64,000 nucleotides of DNA. Source: Fuerstiella marisgermanici. GTDB lineage: Bacteria > Planctomycetota > Planctomycetia > Planctomycetales > Planctomycetaceae. The notes below the pieces were generated by a model, which searched no databases, was not told the DNA's origin, and saw only the letters and a list, made by a program, of their open reading frames with translations. Position numbers and translations under genes: made by a program. The stretch lies in assembly GCF_001983935.1 (NCBI RefSeq), contig NZ_CP017641.1, positions 1,674,001 through 1,738,000 of the forward strand, written 5' to 3'. This document shows, piece after piece, positions 33,957 through 48,900 of the stretch (position 1 is its first letter; every line of letters starts with the position of its first letter).

Positions 33957-36900
33957 GTGACCATTTCCAAATTTGCGCAGTCGCTGCGGTCAATCCTGTC
34001 AGTCAGTAAGCGCCACCGGGCACGGCGCCGCAAAGCCGTTGATCCGGTCCGCAAGCGGACACGAGTGCCCGCGATCACAGAAGGTCTGGAGGACCGCGCG
34101 CTGTTGACCGTGAATATTGGTGTCGCTCGGCCAGACACGGTCAACGCGCCGTTCCTGATGGATCAGTACCTTGACAACGAACCGCTTGACGGCGGGCGCG
34201 ATGCGAACCCAGAGATCAGTTTCGAATACGGCTTCAGCGCCAGTCATGCGTCGGCGACCGTCGACGACACGATTCTGGCAGGCGATTTCAGCGGGCTGGG
34301 ATTCGACCAAATCGTATCGGTGCGAGGAGTCGCTACTGCGTTGCAATGGTTGGGCGATACGGATCGTGACACTGACCAGGAGTATCTGTTCCGCTTCGGA
34401 CTGGACAACTTCGTTCCGCTGATTGCGGACATGAATGGCGACGGAATCGACGATGCGGTCGCCGTCGACACGTCGACTTTGTCGGGCGGGAACGAATGGT
34501 ACGTTCATTATGGAGTGCCCGGAGCGAATCCGTTTCCGACGGACGATTCGACGGTCTCGACTGACGCGGCGTTTACTTTCGGCCTGAACGATCACATTCC
34601 TTTGGTCGGCGACATCAATGGCGATGGCCGAGCCGATGCAATTTCGGCAGATGACGACGGAACTCTGTTCGATTGGTTCGTCAGCCACGACACTGTTTTC
34701 CCGAACAATGCTGCCACGGTGTTGAGTACTGACACAACGATCAACGACTATGGTGCGAACAACGATGTTCCGGTTGTCGGTGACTGGGACAATGACGGTG
34801 ACGACAACATCGGTGTCGTGGATGAAGATACGCCCGTGTCGACGTGGAATCTGGATACAAATGGCGGCGGAAGCGCAGAGCTGACACCTCAATTCGGCCT
34901 GGCAGGCGATCAGTACCTGGTCGGCAACTGGGCCGACGTGTTGTGGGATGGCAGTGCGGACAACAACTGGTCAAACGCAGCCAACTGGAGTGGCGGGTCG
35001 GTGCCGAGTGTCGGGCAGAGCGTTGTTGTCGATCAACCGGACGTAGCGGTGACGGTCGCAGTCACGGCGTCCGGGAGTATTGGAAGCTTTACGTCGACAG
35101 AAGCTCTGACGGTGACAGGCGGTCAGTTTACGATTCAAGGCGAATCGACGGTGACGGGCGGCGTAACAATCGACAACGGCGCAGGCCTTGTCATAAACGA
35201 TGCGCTTGTGGCCGACGTGGCACTCGTTGATGCCGGCAGTTTGATAACACTGGGAGCTGACGACTCAATCTTCGGCACGCTTACCGTTTCGGCCGGCGGG
35301 TTTAACGCAGCGGGGCAGTCTTTAAGTAACCCGGTTGTATTGGCCGGTGACCTGACCAACATTGGCTTGGGAGCGTTGACCCTGAATGGTCCCGTCACGC
35401 TGGCCAGTAACTCGTCGATCGCCACTTCCTTTTCCTCCAGCGTGGTTGACATTGCTGGCAATATTGATGATGGCGGCGCTGCCTATTCGCTGACGAAGAG
35501 CGGTCCCGGCACGTTGCGGTTGAGTGGTTTAAACACATACACCGGCACCACCACCATAGCCGCAGGCAGTCTGGAACTAACCGGCAGCGGAACTTTGGGA
35601 ACCGATGCTGCGGGGACGGTCATCGGTGGAGGAGCGACACTGGCTCTGGGACCTGGCGTGAATAACCTGGACGAAGTCACGCTGCAGGGAATCAACCCGA
35701 CTCTGTCCAGCGGCAGTTCTGTTGGCGGTACGCTAAGGCGTCAAACAGGCAACGTGGTTCTGGCGGCGACAAATCAGGTGACGATCGTTCCGAACGGGCA
35801 GATTACGATCAATGGTCAGATTTCCGGAAGCGTGAGCGGCGATGGTAACATTTTCATCGACGGGCAGGACACGGTGCAGTTCGATCAGACGTCTGCCAAC
35901 ACCTACGTGGCCGACATTTTCGTGAACAACGGCAACCTGCAGGCGCTGGGTGCCAGTAACGTAGTAGCCATCACCGGTGATGTGGCTGTTGGTGACGGCG
36001 ACGCAACCCGCGCGTTTCTGTCGCTGGCTCGACCAAACAAGATGGCCGCCACCAGCAGCATTGTGCTGGCATCGGACGGGTATCTGGATCTCGACACACG
36101 GCATTCGTCGCAGCAATACGCCGTGGATCAAACGATCGCCAATTTAATGGTCACCGGCACGGCGTTGAGTGCTCCCGCGCAGACCGCGTCGCAGATTGAC
36201 ACGACTAGTACTCAGCACAGCCATATCGGCACGCTGACGATCACCGACCAGTACACACAGCTTGCCAGCGCTGAAACGACCATCATCTCCGGGCAGATGG
36301 CTTTGCAGGGCGGATCGCCTAACTTTTTCGTGAACGATGGCACGGCAGAACCTGATGTCCGGTTTGCGTCGAACTCTTCACTTGTTGATGCGTCCACCGG
36401 ATCGGCCACGCAATTCAGGCCAGGCGGTGACGGTACGATTGAGATCAACGGAACCCATCTATTCACGAGTTTCACGGTTGCCAGCGGAGTCAACGTGGAA
36501 CTGCAACCGGGCACCTCAATTCCTGATAGTCTCATGATTTTCGGATCAGGGGCCACACTGACGGGTTCCGGCAGCGTCAACAGCTTGTCGCTCAACAGCG
36601 GCGGCACGGTGGCTCCCGGATTCAGTCCGGGCGTCATTACGATTAACGGCAACTTCACACCCAACGGCGGTTCGACAACCGAGATCGAATTCGGCGGCGC
36701 CGGAGGGCTGGCAAACGCAGGCGTGACCTACGACCAACTTGTGGTAGCCGGCTCGGCCACGATCGCGGCCGGAGCGATTCTGGACATCGTTCAGCTTTCG
36801 ACAACCACCGGAGGTCAGCAGTTCACCATTATCGACACGGCGGGGGGCGTCACGGGCACGTTCGCCGGGCTGCCGGACGATTCTCAGTTCACGTCGGGAA

Positions 36901-39900
36901 CTACCACATTCAGAATTGATTACAACGGAGGTCTCGACGGCAACGATGTGGTACTCACGGCAGTTGGCAACAGCGATCTTGTCGTTAGCAACACCAACGA
37001 CAGCGGTCCGGGGTCGCTGCGGCAGGCGTTGCTGGATGCGAATGCAGTCAACGGGACCGACACGATTCGGTTTGATATTCCCGGAGCCGGTCCGCATCAG
37101 TTGCTGCCTGGATCGCCGCTACCGACGATAACCGACGCGGTGTTGATCGACGGCACCAGCGAGCCCGACTACGCCGGTTCGCCAGTGATCGAACTGGACG
37201 GACAAAGCGCCGGCGGCAACGCCAGTGGGCTGGTGATTTCGGCCCACGACGTGACGATAAAGGGGCTGGTGATCAACCGCTTTGCCAACGACGGCATCGA
37301 AATCATCACGTCTGCCAACGTCGTGATCGAAGACAACTACATCGGTGTCGATCCCGATGGCAATGACAACGGGCTCTTCACCGCAGCGAACGGCGACGAC
37401 GGAATCAGCGTAATCTCCAGCAGCCCGCTTATTCAAGGCAACGTGATCTCCAACAATGCGGGCGACGGCATCGAAATATCGGGTTCCGGCATTGCCGCCA
37501 GCGCGGTCTCATGGTTCAAGGGGGAGGATGCCACTGACTCGATCGGCAGCAATGATGGAACTTTTCAGAACGGCGCAACAGTTGCTCCGGGTCTCAACGG
37601 CAACGCACTGAGTCTGGACGGGATCAATGACTATGCCCAGTTAAGCAATTCAAACAACAACCCGTTTCCCGCCACCGGATTTTCGTACGAGTTTTGGGTG
37701 AATCCGGACACAGTGGCAGGCAACCAAACATTTATCTCCAACCATCATGCATCGGGCAATTGGTGGAATGGGCTTTATCAACAGGACGGACAGATCGTTC
37801 TCGTTCTTCAGGATGTGGGAAGTTCCCGAACGTTTGCATGGATAACTTCGGCAGGCGTACTCAACGCAGGCGAGTGGTCTCATATTGGCCTGACCTATGC
37901 CAACAATGGCAATCAGGCCACCGATGCACATATCTATGTCAACGGCGTCGCTCAGACCCTGACCACGACCGCCAACGGGGCCTACACCGCTGCCTTCGCA
38001 CCGGGCTACAATTCCGGCGACTCGCTTGGTCTGGCCATCGGACGACGCCTGGAAGACACGCCGAAGTACTACTATGACGGTCTGATTGACGAGTTAGCAT
38101 TCTACAGCGACGTGTTGTCGAGCACTGACGTAGCCGCCATTCACGCGCTTAACGGCGCTGGCAAGAAGGGGGCCGTGGTTTCCGGCAATATCATCGGACT
38201 TAACGCCGACGGCGACGCCCTGCGAGGGAACGGTGAAGACGGGATTCAGATCAATGGCTCTGCGGGCAACGTAATCGGTGTCGCCGAGGCTGCAAATACG
38301 ATTTCAGGGAACGCCGGATCCGGAGTTGCCGTCAGCGGCACGAGTTCTCAGTTCAACAGAATCCAGGCAAACATGCTCGGAACCAATCCGGCAGGCACGC
38401 AGGATCTGGGTAACAGCGGTAGCGGCGTATACATCGGCGGACAGGCCTCATGGAATGTTGTCGGTGTCGACGGTGATGGCGTTGGCGACGCAGGCGAACG
38501 CAATGTTATCTCCGGAAATGCGTATGACGGCGTTGCCATCTGGAACGTTGGGACCACTAACAATACGATCGCCGGAAACCGAATTGGTACCAATGCCGCA
38601 GGAACGGAAGCCATTCGGAACGACTTCGCTGGCGTTTCCATCCACGGCGGTGCCAGTTTCAATCTGATCGGAAGTGATGCCGATGGCGTCTCCGACATTC
38701 TGGAACGCAACATTCTGTCCGGCAACAGAAATGAAGGGGCCTGGATCGGCGATGCTGGCACGAACACGAATACGGTTGCCGGTAACTACGTTGGTCTGAA
38801 CGCAACCGGAACCGACGTGATCCCCAACGGCACGGGAGTGGTCATTTCCATCGGTGGGCACGACAACCTGATCGGTGGCGACAGCCCGGCAGAACGCAAC
38901 GTGATCTCGGGAAATCTTTACCGAGGCGTGAACGTCAGTGGTTCGGCAACTGTTAACAACACTGTGTCCGGCAACTACATCGGCACCGATGTTGACGGTA
39001 ACGTTTCACTGCTGCACGATGCATTGGCGTTCCTGCCTGCCGAGGGCAATGCCACTGACGTCCTGGGGCTGAACAACGGCACGCTGGCAAACGGAACAAC
39101 CTTTGCGTCAGGCATCGTCGGTCAGGCGTTTAGCTTCGATGGCGTCGACGACTATGTGTCGCTGCCAAACAACTTCCTGCCTTATACCAACTCGACTCTC
39201 ACCTTTGAGACATGGTTTCAGACGGATAGCAATGGCGTGATTCTGGGGCAACAAACGGATGTTCCATTTGGGACTGCCAGCAGTTTTATCCCAGCGCTAT
39301 TCGTCAGAAACGACGGGTTGTTGCATGCCGAAATGTTCTGGGCGGGTGGGTCCGAACTGATCAGTTCCACTCGAGTTGACGACGGCAACTGGCACCATGT
39401 GGCCGTGTCGTACGACGGAGCTCACGAAACACTGTACGTTGACGGCGTCGAAGAAGGCCGCATCCTTTATGAACAAAATCACTATCCTAACCAGGATTAC
39501 CGCTATCAACTGGGGACAGGAAAAACCAATAGTCGAGACAGTGCAGACGTTGGGTGGTCCTCTTTCACCGGTCTGATTGACGAACCCACCTTCTATCGCC
39601 GCCCACTGTCGGCCAGCGAAGTGGAGTCTATTTTCGATGCCGGCAGCGCTGGTAAGTCGCCTTATGTCGATTTTGGCAACGGCACTGACGGCGTTGTCAT
39701 CGACCGAGCTCACGGAACGGTTGTTGGCACGGATGGTGACGGCGTCAACGATGCGTTTGAAGGCAACGTGATCTCAGGAAACAACAACATCGGTGTCTTC
39801 GTCGTGGGTGACCGCAACACGGTGGCCGGTCTTTCCGTCGCAGATCAGCTGATCGCTGGCACACTTCCTCGCACCACGGCCTCCGGAACGATTCCTATCG

Positions 39901-42900
39901 CCGACATGAGTGACGTTTATGGTTCCGGCGGCAATTGGGGATTCAATCATTCTGTGCCGGGTGGGGGAGGCGACGACTATGTGTTTCGAGCTACCGGAAC
40001 ATTCAATGTCGCAACAGCAGGCGACTACAGCTTTTCCATGGGCGGTGATGACGGCGGTCGGCTGAAGATTGATGGGACTCAGGTCGTGATCGACGACGGC
40101 CTGCACGGGTTTCAGGAATACTTTGGGGCCATCAACTTGGCGGCCGGCGACCATACTTTCGAATGGGTCGGGATGGAAAGAGTCTACGGTGCCGGGTGGG
40201 AACTGGCAGTGAAATCCGGTGTGCACACGGCGGGTGACGGCACCTCAGGCATTGCCACGGCGGCCAACGGTTGGGCGCTATTGGGGGACGCAGCGGGACC
40301 GGTCAGTCTAACGGGCGACATCACCGTCGACGTGTTTTATTCAACGGCGGTAGCGGGAACGCCCAACATCATTGCTGGGAACCTGATCGGCACCACCGCT
40401 TCCGGCGATATCGCCGCAGGCAACGGACTGGATGGGGTTCGGATTATCTACGGCAGCCGGAATACCCGCATTGGCACCGACGGAAACGACATCAGTGACC
40501 AGCACGAACGCAATGTGATTTCCGCGAATCACGAACGAGGTATCCGTCTTGAAGGAGCCGGCATTGATGGCACAGTGATCGCGGGCAACCTGATCGGCAC
40601 AGATATCGACGGTGGTCGCGGCCTCGGCAATAGCTACGAAGGCATCAAACTTAACAGTGGAGTCACAAACACCATCGTGGGGACGGATGGTCTGGGGTCT
40701 GCGTCCGGAAACACGGCTGAACGCAACGTGATTTCCGCAAATGGGTTCAGTGGGATCGCGACCGGCGACCCGGATGTCAGCCAGCTAACCATCGCCGGCA
40801 ACTATTTCGGCATCGACCGCGATGGGACGACGCTGCTAAGCAATCAGTCCAACAATATCAACATCAACGGCACTACCAACCTTGTGATCGGAACAAACAG
40901 CGACGGCAACGGCGATGCGCAGGAAGGCAACGTGGTCGCTGGCAGCCAATATCTGGGGATCGTCGTCAGAGCTGAAGCGGCGGTCATTGCGGGGAATCTG
41001 ATCGGCACCAACAAACACGGCGTCGCCGACTTCGGCGGGGCCGGCCTCGGTGGCGATGGAGGAGTCCGATTAACGGGCAATACATCTGGCACACGAATCG
41101 GGACCAACGCTGACGGAGTCGCAGACGCGCTCGAACGCAACATCATTTTAGCGAGGTCTGGCAATGGCATACGGCTGGATGGTTCAGGCGTGACCAACAA
41201 CGTGATTGCCGGAAACTACATTGGTATCTCGTCGACCGGGACATCTACGTTTCAGACTTCGGCGTCCGGAATTTCCATCGACAACGGACCGTCCGGCAAT
41301 CTCATCGGTGGCAGCCATGCGTCCGCTCGAAACATCATTTCCGGCAACTCTCACTACGGTGTCTGGATTTCTAATGCGGACGACAATCTCGTTCAGAACA
41401 ACTACATCGGCACAAACACCACAGGAACGCTGCCACGCCCCAACCTGCGGGGCGGAGTCATGCTTACGGCGGGAGCCACCGGCAATATCATTGGCTCAGA
41501 CAATGATGGCACCAACGATTCGGCCGAAGGGAACCTGATCGCGGGCAACGAACTGCTGGGGGTGGTGATTGATGCATCAAGCAGCAACACCATTTCAGGC
41601 AACGTGATTGGGCCGAAAGCCGGAGCGACCAACACGGGAGGTACCCCGGCGACGCTTCCGGGAGCCAACCAGGTAACCGGCATTGAAGTCCTGCCTGGTT
41701 CCAACGACAACCTGATTTCGAATAACGTGATTTCCGGTAACACGGGCGACGGTATAGACTTTATCGAATCCGAACCGCCAGACATCGTGACGGGGCAACT
41801 TGCATTCTGGTCAGGCGACGGAGACGCCAACGACAGTATCGGAGCCAATCACGGAACACTGGGGCCTGGCGCCAGCTACGATTCCGGTGTCAATGGGCAG
41901 GCATTCCGCTTCACGCGTGTAAACGCCGCAGGTATTTCTGGCGTGGAAGTGCCTGTCACAACTGATATTCTTCAGCCAGCTGTTACCAATCGGATTACGA
42001 TGGCAGCATGGGTGAACTGGGACGGTGCTTCTGGTGAAAATTCAATCATTCGAACACCAGTCGGAGCGTCGCCGTGGGATTTTTATGCACTGACGGTCCA
42101 CAACGACGGGGCCGTGTTCGCTCGTGTGACCAGTGGCACTGGTAGTCAGAATTTCACGGGAACGGGCAATGTGCTTACGCCCAACCAGTGGCATCACGTC
42201 GCGGCAACCTACGACGGAACCGCGATTCGGATCTACATTGACGGCGTTGAGCGAGCGACAAACAACATCGCTGGCCTCAACATCGGAAGTCCGAACCAGC
42301 CGCTCACTATCGGGTCCAGTCGATACGGGGGCAGCTACATGAGCGGCCTGCTGGACGACGTTACGCTGTACGACCGAGCTCTCAACGACACCGAACTGCT
42401 ACAGCTGTCCGGCCTCGTTCCTGTGGCATCGACTGCAAACGTTGTACGAGGCAACCTGATCGGAACAGACAAGTCCGGCACGGCCGCTTTGCCGAATGCA
42501 GGCGATGGCATTCAGGTGGGCAGCAACGACGTCATTATTGGGGGCAGCGGTGCCGGGCACCGGAATACGATTTCAGGCAACCTCGGCAGCGGCATCAATA
42601 TTGAACCGCAGACGTTTCGAGTCGTCGTGCAGGGGAATGCAATCGGCACCGGCAGGAACGGAGTTCTGGCCGTTCCGAACCAGCAATTCGGTATCAATGC
42701 GAGCGCGTCTGCACTGATCGGAACTGACGGCAATAACATCAACGACGCTGCCGAAGCGAACACGATTGCGTTCAATATTTTCGATGGCGTTACATATGAC
42801 GCGGCCGGAGTGACCGTGCGAGGCAATAGTATTCACTCGAATGTTGGTCTCGGTATCGATTACAACGACGACGGCATTACGGCTGTGGGACCTGGTCTGC

Positions 42901-45900
42901 AGAACGCGCCCAGCCTGGCCACGACCATCGGCGGCACCACGACTCGCGGCATCGGTACGCTGCAAGGTGTTCCAAATACGATGTACACGCTGGACTTTTA
43001 TGCCGGCACACAACACGACCCGAGTGGATTTGGTGAAGGTCGCCGGTACCTCGGAGCGGCTCACACGACAACCGACATTGCCGGTGGAGCGACCTTCGAC
43101 CTGACGGTCAACGCGTTTACCGTTGCTGGCGAATTCGTCACTGCGACTGCGACATCCGGCAGCGGAACAACCAGTGAGTTTTCGAACGCGTCGTCTGTGA
43201 TTATCGGTACGCCACCGACTATTGAAACGGGCAACCTTGTCTTTACGGTTATTGAAGAAACCGGCGGCGAAGCGAGTGCCACTTACGGTACACCCGACGA
43301 CACTCTGCCGGAAGGTGGCTTAATTTTGCTCGACGGCCTGTTCGCCAACCCGGACCCAACGGACAGTCATGAAGTCACCATCGACTGGGGCGATGGCACG
43401 ACCACCACGGCGCAGTATCTGCCGGGTGAGCGAGGTTTCTCAGCCCAGCATCGCTATGAAGACGACGATCCGACCAGCACGCCGTTTGACCTGTATTCGG
43501 TTGTTATCACGGTTACCGATGATGATGGAGCCAGCGGCCAGGTCAGTGAACCAGTCACCATTAGCAACGTGGCACCGGAAAACGCAGTACTGACCCTTGA
43601 TAGGGCGTCCGGGGTTTACATTGAAGGGGAGACTGTGACGCTCGATGTCACGTTCGAAGACCCATCTCTGCTGGATACACACTTCGTCAGCATCAACTGG
43701 GGCGACGGCACCACCACGCCGGAATTTGCATTGGCTCAGAATGATCGCAGCTTTACGCTCAGTCACGTGTTGGCCGACAACACCAATGGCACTGGCGAAA
43801 TCACTGTCACGGTCCGCGATGACGACAGCGGTGTCGGTACGTTTACCGTGCCGATCATCGTCGGCAATGCCGCCCCCGAGCCGATCATTCTGGGCGTTCC
43901 TGGAGCACCCAAAGAAGGCACGCCGATCACTTTGACCGCGGATCCACGAGATCCCGGTTCGGCGGACACTCATACATTCGCGTGGACCGCGTCCGTTGAA
44001 ACAGGACCCGGCGTCCTTGTGCAGGTCGCGACGGGCGATTTATCCACATTCACATTTACACCCGTTGACGACGGGACCTATGTCGTCACGCTGGAAGCCA
44101 TCGACAACAATGGCAGAGTCGGGACGGCTGATCCGGTCACAATGTCGGTAGCGAATCTGGCTCCCACAATTTTGCCATCAAACCTTGTTCTCACAGATGC
44201 GGCTGGCAATGAATTGGTGTCATCAACCGGAGATATCCTGCAGGCGATACCCGAAGGAGCACCTCTTACGCTGGATGGTTCGTTCACCGATCCTGGCACC
44301 GAAGCGCACACAGTTATCATCACGTGGAATCACGGCAAGGCGGGAGAACCCGTTCAGCAGACGACGATCAACCTGGCACCGGGCGTCACAACCTTCGAAG
44401 CCACTCACGCGTACATCGACGACAACCCCACGGCGACGATTTCCGACCCGTACACGATTCAGGTTCGAGTGGAAGATGCGGATCTTGCCGCATCGACGAC
44501 AACAAAACAGCTCACCGTCGCCAACGCACTGCCGATGCCAAGAATCGTTGACAAGAGCACAGCAGATCGAGTCATTCTAACCGTCGAAGAAAATGATCCT
44601 GGAAACACAGACACGTTCACCTACCTGTGGACCTACACGGCCGACGGAGTCACGCATACGAAGGCAACCAAACAAATTGACTTCGATGTTCCGTCCAATC
44701 GAGCGGCGTCTGTTGACGTCATTGTTACGGACGATGACGGTGGATCTGCGACTCGGGCGTTTGAATTCATTGTGGCAACAGACGGCACTGATGAGGTTGA
44801 AGTCACGCAGGATCCGCTTACAGGCGAGCTGTCATACACGGTGGACAATGGTTCGGCCACTCTGACTGGATCTGCCGCAGCCGGAACCAACCTGGTCTTC
44901 AGTCTACTGGGTGGAGACAACATTTTTGACGGCGGTGATGTCACTACACCGCTCACCATCATTACCACCGGAACGGACAGCAACACTATTACCGGTGGCA
45001 AAGGTGACGACCTGGTTTTGGCCGGCGATGGCAATGACATGATCGACGGCGGTGAAGGTAACGACACCATCGTGAGCACCGGTACCGACGACATCACTGG
45101 CGGTGAAGGCGACGACGAAATCGAAATCCGTGGGTTCAGCGACAAGATTCTACGTGAAACCGGCGACGGTATCGACACGATCAACTTCACGGCTGTTAAC
45201 AAGGCCGTGAAGTTGAACCTTGGCGTGACCGGGACCGCTCAGTCGGCGACGGCGGACAATGACATGGTCACGCTAATCGGTTCGTTCGAAAATATTATGG
45301 GGTCTGAATTTGACGACGAATTCCATGGCGGTGAGAGTAACAACAAGCTGATGGGCGGTGGCGGCGTTGACAGGCTGTTTGGCGGTGCCGGTAACGACTC
45401 ACTCGACGGGGGAATGGGGAATGACACTGTCTTTGCAGGTGACGGTGATGATTCCATCGAAGGCGGCATGGGCAATGACGCAATCTATGCGGGCGATGAT
45501 TCGACGAGCACTGGTGGCGGCAACGACACTCTGTTTGGCGGTGAAGGCAACGATCTGATCTTTGGCGGCGCCGGCAATGATTCGCTCGACGGCGGCATGG
45601 GCGACGATATCATTGATGCCAGTGGCGGCGGTGGAAACGATATGATCGACGGTGGCATGGGCGATGACACCATCACCACTGGCGGTGGCGGCAACGATTT
45701 CGTCGATGGTGGGATGGGAGACGACAGTCTAATCGCCGGCGATTCACCGTTAGACAACGACACGCTGTTTGGCGGAGAAGGTAACGACCTGATCTTCGGC
45801 GGTGCCGGCAATGATTCGCTCGACGGCGGTATGGGCGACGACATGATTGATGCCAGCGGCGGTGGCGGCAACGACATGATCGATGGCGGCATGGGAGATG

Positions 45901-48900
45901 ACACGATCACTGCGGGGGGCGGTGGTAGTGACTTCGTCGATGGGGGCATGGGAAATGATAGCTTAATCGCCGGCGATTCACCGTTAGACAACGACACGCT
46001 GTTTGGCGGAGAAGGTAACGACCTGATCTTCGGCGGTGCTGGCAACGATTCGCTCAGCGGCGGCGTGGGCGACGACAGTATCTCGTCCGGCAGTGGCGGC
46101 AACGACATGATCGACGGCGGCCTCGGCAACGACACCATCTACGCAGGTGACGGCAACGACAGCACGATCGATTCGGGCAACGACACGCTGTTCGGCGGCG
46201 ACGGGAACGACCTGATCTTCGGCGGAGCGGGCAACGATTCGCTGAGCGGTGGCATGGGCGATGACAGCATGATGGGCGGCGGTAGCGGTAACGATTCGCT
46301 CGATGGCGGCATGGGTAACGACACCATGTATGCTGGAAACGGCAACGACAGCACGACTGGCACGGGCGACGACACGCTGTTCGGTGGAGAAGGTAACGAC
46401 CTGATCTTCGGCGGTATGGGAAATGATTCCCTCTACGGTGGCATGGGCGATGACAGCATGATGGGCGGCGGTAGCGGTAACGATTCGCTCGATGGCGGCA
46501 TGGGCAACGACACCATGTACGCCGGTAACGGAAACGACAGTCTGCCCGCCATCGGTGGCGACACTTTGTTTGGCGGTGACGGCAACGACCTCATCTTCGG
46601 CGGAATGGGTAACGATTCGCTCTACGGTGGCATGGGCGATGACAGCATGTTGGGCGGCGGTGGCGGTAACGATTCGCTTTATGGCGGCATGGGCAACGAC
46701 ACCATGTATGCCGGCGATGGGAACGATAGCCTCACCGGCCCAGGCAACGACACGTTGTTCGGAGGTGACGGCAACGACCTCATCTTCGGTGGCATGGGCA
46801 ACGATTCGCTCGACGGCGGCCTGGGCGATGACAGTCTCACGTCCGGCAGCGGCGGAAACGATTCGCTTTATGGCGGAATGGGCAACGACACACTCTACGC
46901 TGGTGACGGCAATGATTCCGTGCTGGAAATGGGCGTCGATTCACTGTTCGGGGGCGATGGCAACGACCTGATCTACGGCGGCTTGGGCAATGATTCACTC
47001 GACGGCGGCTTCGGTAACGACACTCTCTACGCCGGTGACGGTAACGACAGTTTCGGCAATTACGGCACCGACACGTTGTTTGGCGGCGATGGCAACGACC
47101 TGATCTTTGGCGGCAGCGGCAACGATTCGCTGATGGGCGGCATGGGTAACGATACGCTGGTGTCAGCCGATGGGAGTGACTCCGATGGCGGCTACGGAGA
47201 TGACACGCTGTACGGCGGTGATGGCAATGACATGATCTACGGCGGCATGGGCAATGATTCAATCGATGGCGGCATCGGCAATGACACCATGTACGCCGGC
47301 GGCGAAAACGATAGTCTCACAAACATGGGTGAAGACACTCTGTTTGGTGGCGACGGCAACGACCTCATTTTCGGCCAGGCAGGCACCGCTTCGATACTCG
47401 GTGGAGCGGGCGACGACGCTCTGTATCCCGGCAGTGGCAATGGAGCAGTCTATGGCGGTGATGAATCGCAGCTCGACAACTCTTTTGCGGACGTGCTTGT
47501 TCGCCAGGCAGACGCCGATCAGGTGCTGACCGATACAACGATCACGGAAACTCCTGCGGGCAGTTCAACATCGTTTGTGACGACACTTCACGGAATTGAT
47601 CAAGCCATCCTGTTGGGCGGTGCTTCCGACAACCTGCTGGATGCATCGAACTTTAGCGGAACCGTCACGCTGCTGGGCTATGGCGGCAACGACACTCTGC
47701 TGGGCGGATCGGCGGCAGACCTGCTGGAAGGTGGCGTCGGAAACGATTTAATGAACGGCGGTGCGGGTGGCGACACTTATCGCTTCCGTCGTGATGCAGC
47801 GGGCAACGATACGATCGACGAACCAGCCATCGGTGGCACCACACCCGACCTGCTGGACTTCTTCGAATTCGGGCAAGCTGTCACTATTGATATCGGCAGT
47901 TCGGCAACTCAAACGCTTGCTCCCGGCCTGTCTTTGACATTCACGAACCCGCAGCAGATTGAGGACGTTCGAGGCACCGCGTTTTCTGATGATATCACGG
48001 GCAACGAAGCGGCCAATAAAATCATCGGGGCCGGCGGTCAGGACCGACTCGACGGCGCGGCAGGCGACGACCTGCTGGAAGCCGGACAGGTGAAACAAAT
48101 CTTTCTGGACTTCGATACTGAAACGGATGTCGGAGAACACGTCTACACCACGGAAGAACGCAACGCCATTCAACAGCGCATGGCAGACGACTACGCGGCA
48201 TTCGGTTTCGAGTTCTCTCAGACGAAGCCGACCGACGGGCCGTTCGTGAGCATCTTCTTCAACCGAGCACCGATCGCCAACGGTCGCGCGGTGCCCGGCG
48301 GTGAAGCTCAGCATCTGGGCTGGCGACAGCTTGATGTTTCCGGAGCAGTCATTCTGGATGTCAACGCGTTCTTCTCCACTACCGGCAACGGTCTGGAAGG
48401 AACGCCTCAGAACTTTATTGAAATGTCAGCCACCATCGCGGCTCACGAAATGGGCCATCAGTTCGGACTGCGACATCACGACGCCTTCGGAGCGATCGGT
48501 GACGGCATCTTCGAAAAACTCAACCCCGCCCGTTTTCTGCCGACGTTTACGGGCGAACGACTGGCAAACGAAACGCCCAACCATCTGATGGGGTCTCCTG
48601 CGTCGATAGGAACGAGCCTTATCGATGCGCTCAGCAACCCCCACCTGGGACCTCGCGAAGCCATGAAACTGGCGTTTGCGGATACCGGGAAGACGGTGTT
48701 TGAGGCCGATTTAAAGCCCATGGTTTCAGGAATTCCCATCCAGCCGGTTGGCTTGGGTGTGGATGGTTCGCTGCCGGAACTGTTCGTCCCCGAAACCCGG
48801 CCTGACGGACTTCCCGCCGGCGAAGAACCGCTGTCATTCGCGGCTATCAACGCCGTGGGCCACATCGACATTGATCCATCGACAGGCAACAGTGAAAGCG

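Noticed and set aside
34600-42900. Many short minus- and plus-strand frames of 60-180 codons inside the giant gene
   Set aside because: All lie within the single 17.4 kb frame and show repetitive or low-complexity composition typical of shadows.
45485-46138. Long minus-strand frame of Ser/Pro repeats opposite the RTX array
   Set aside because: It is the reverse complement of Gly/Asp codons and reflects repeat composition, not a gene.
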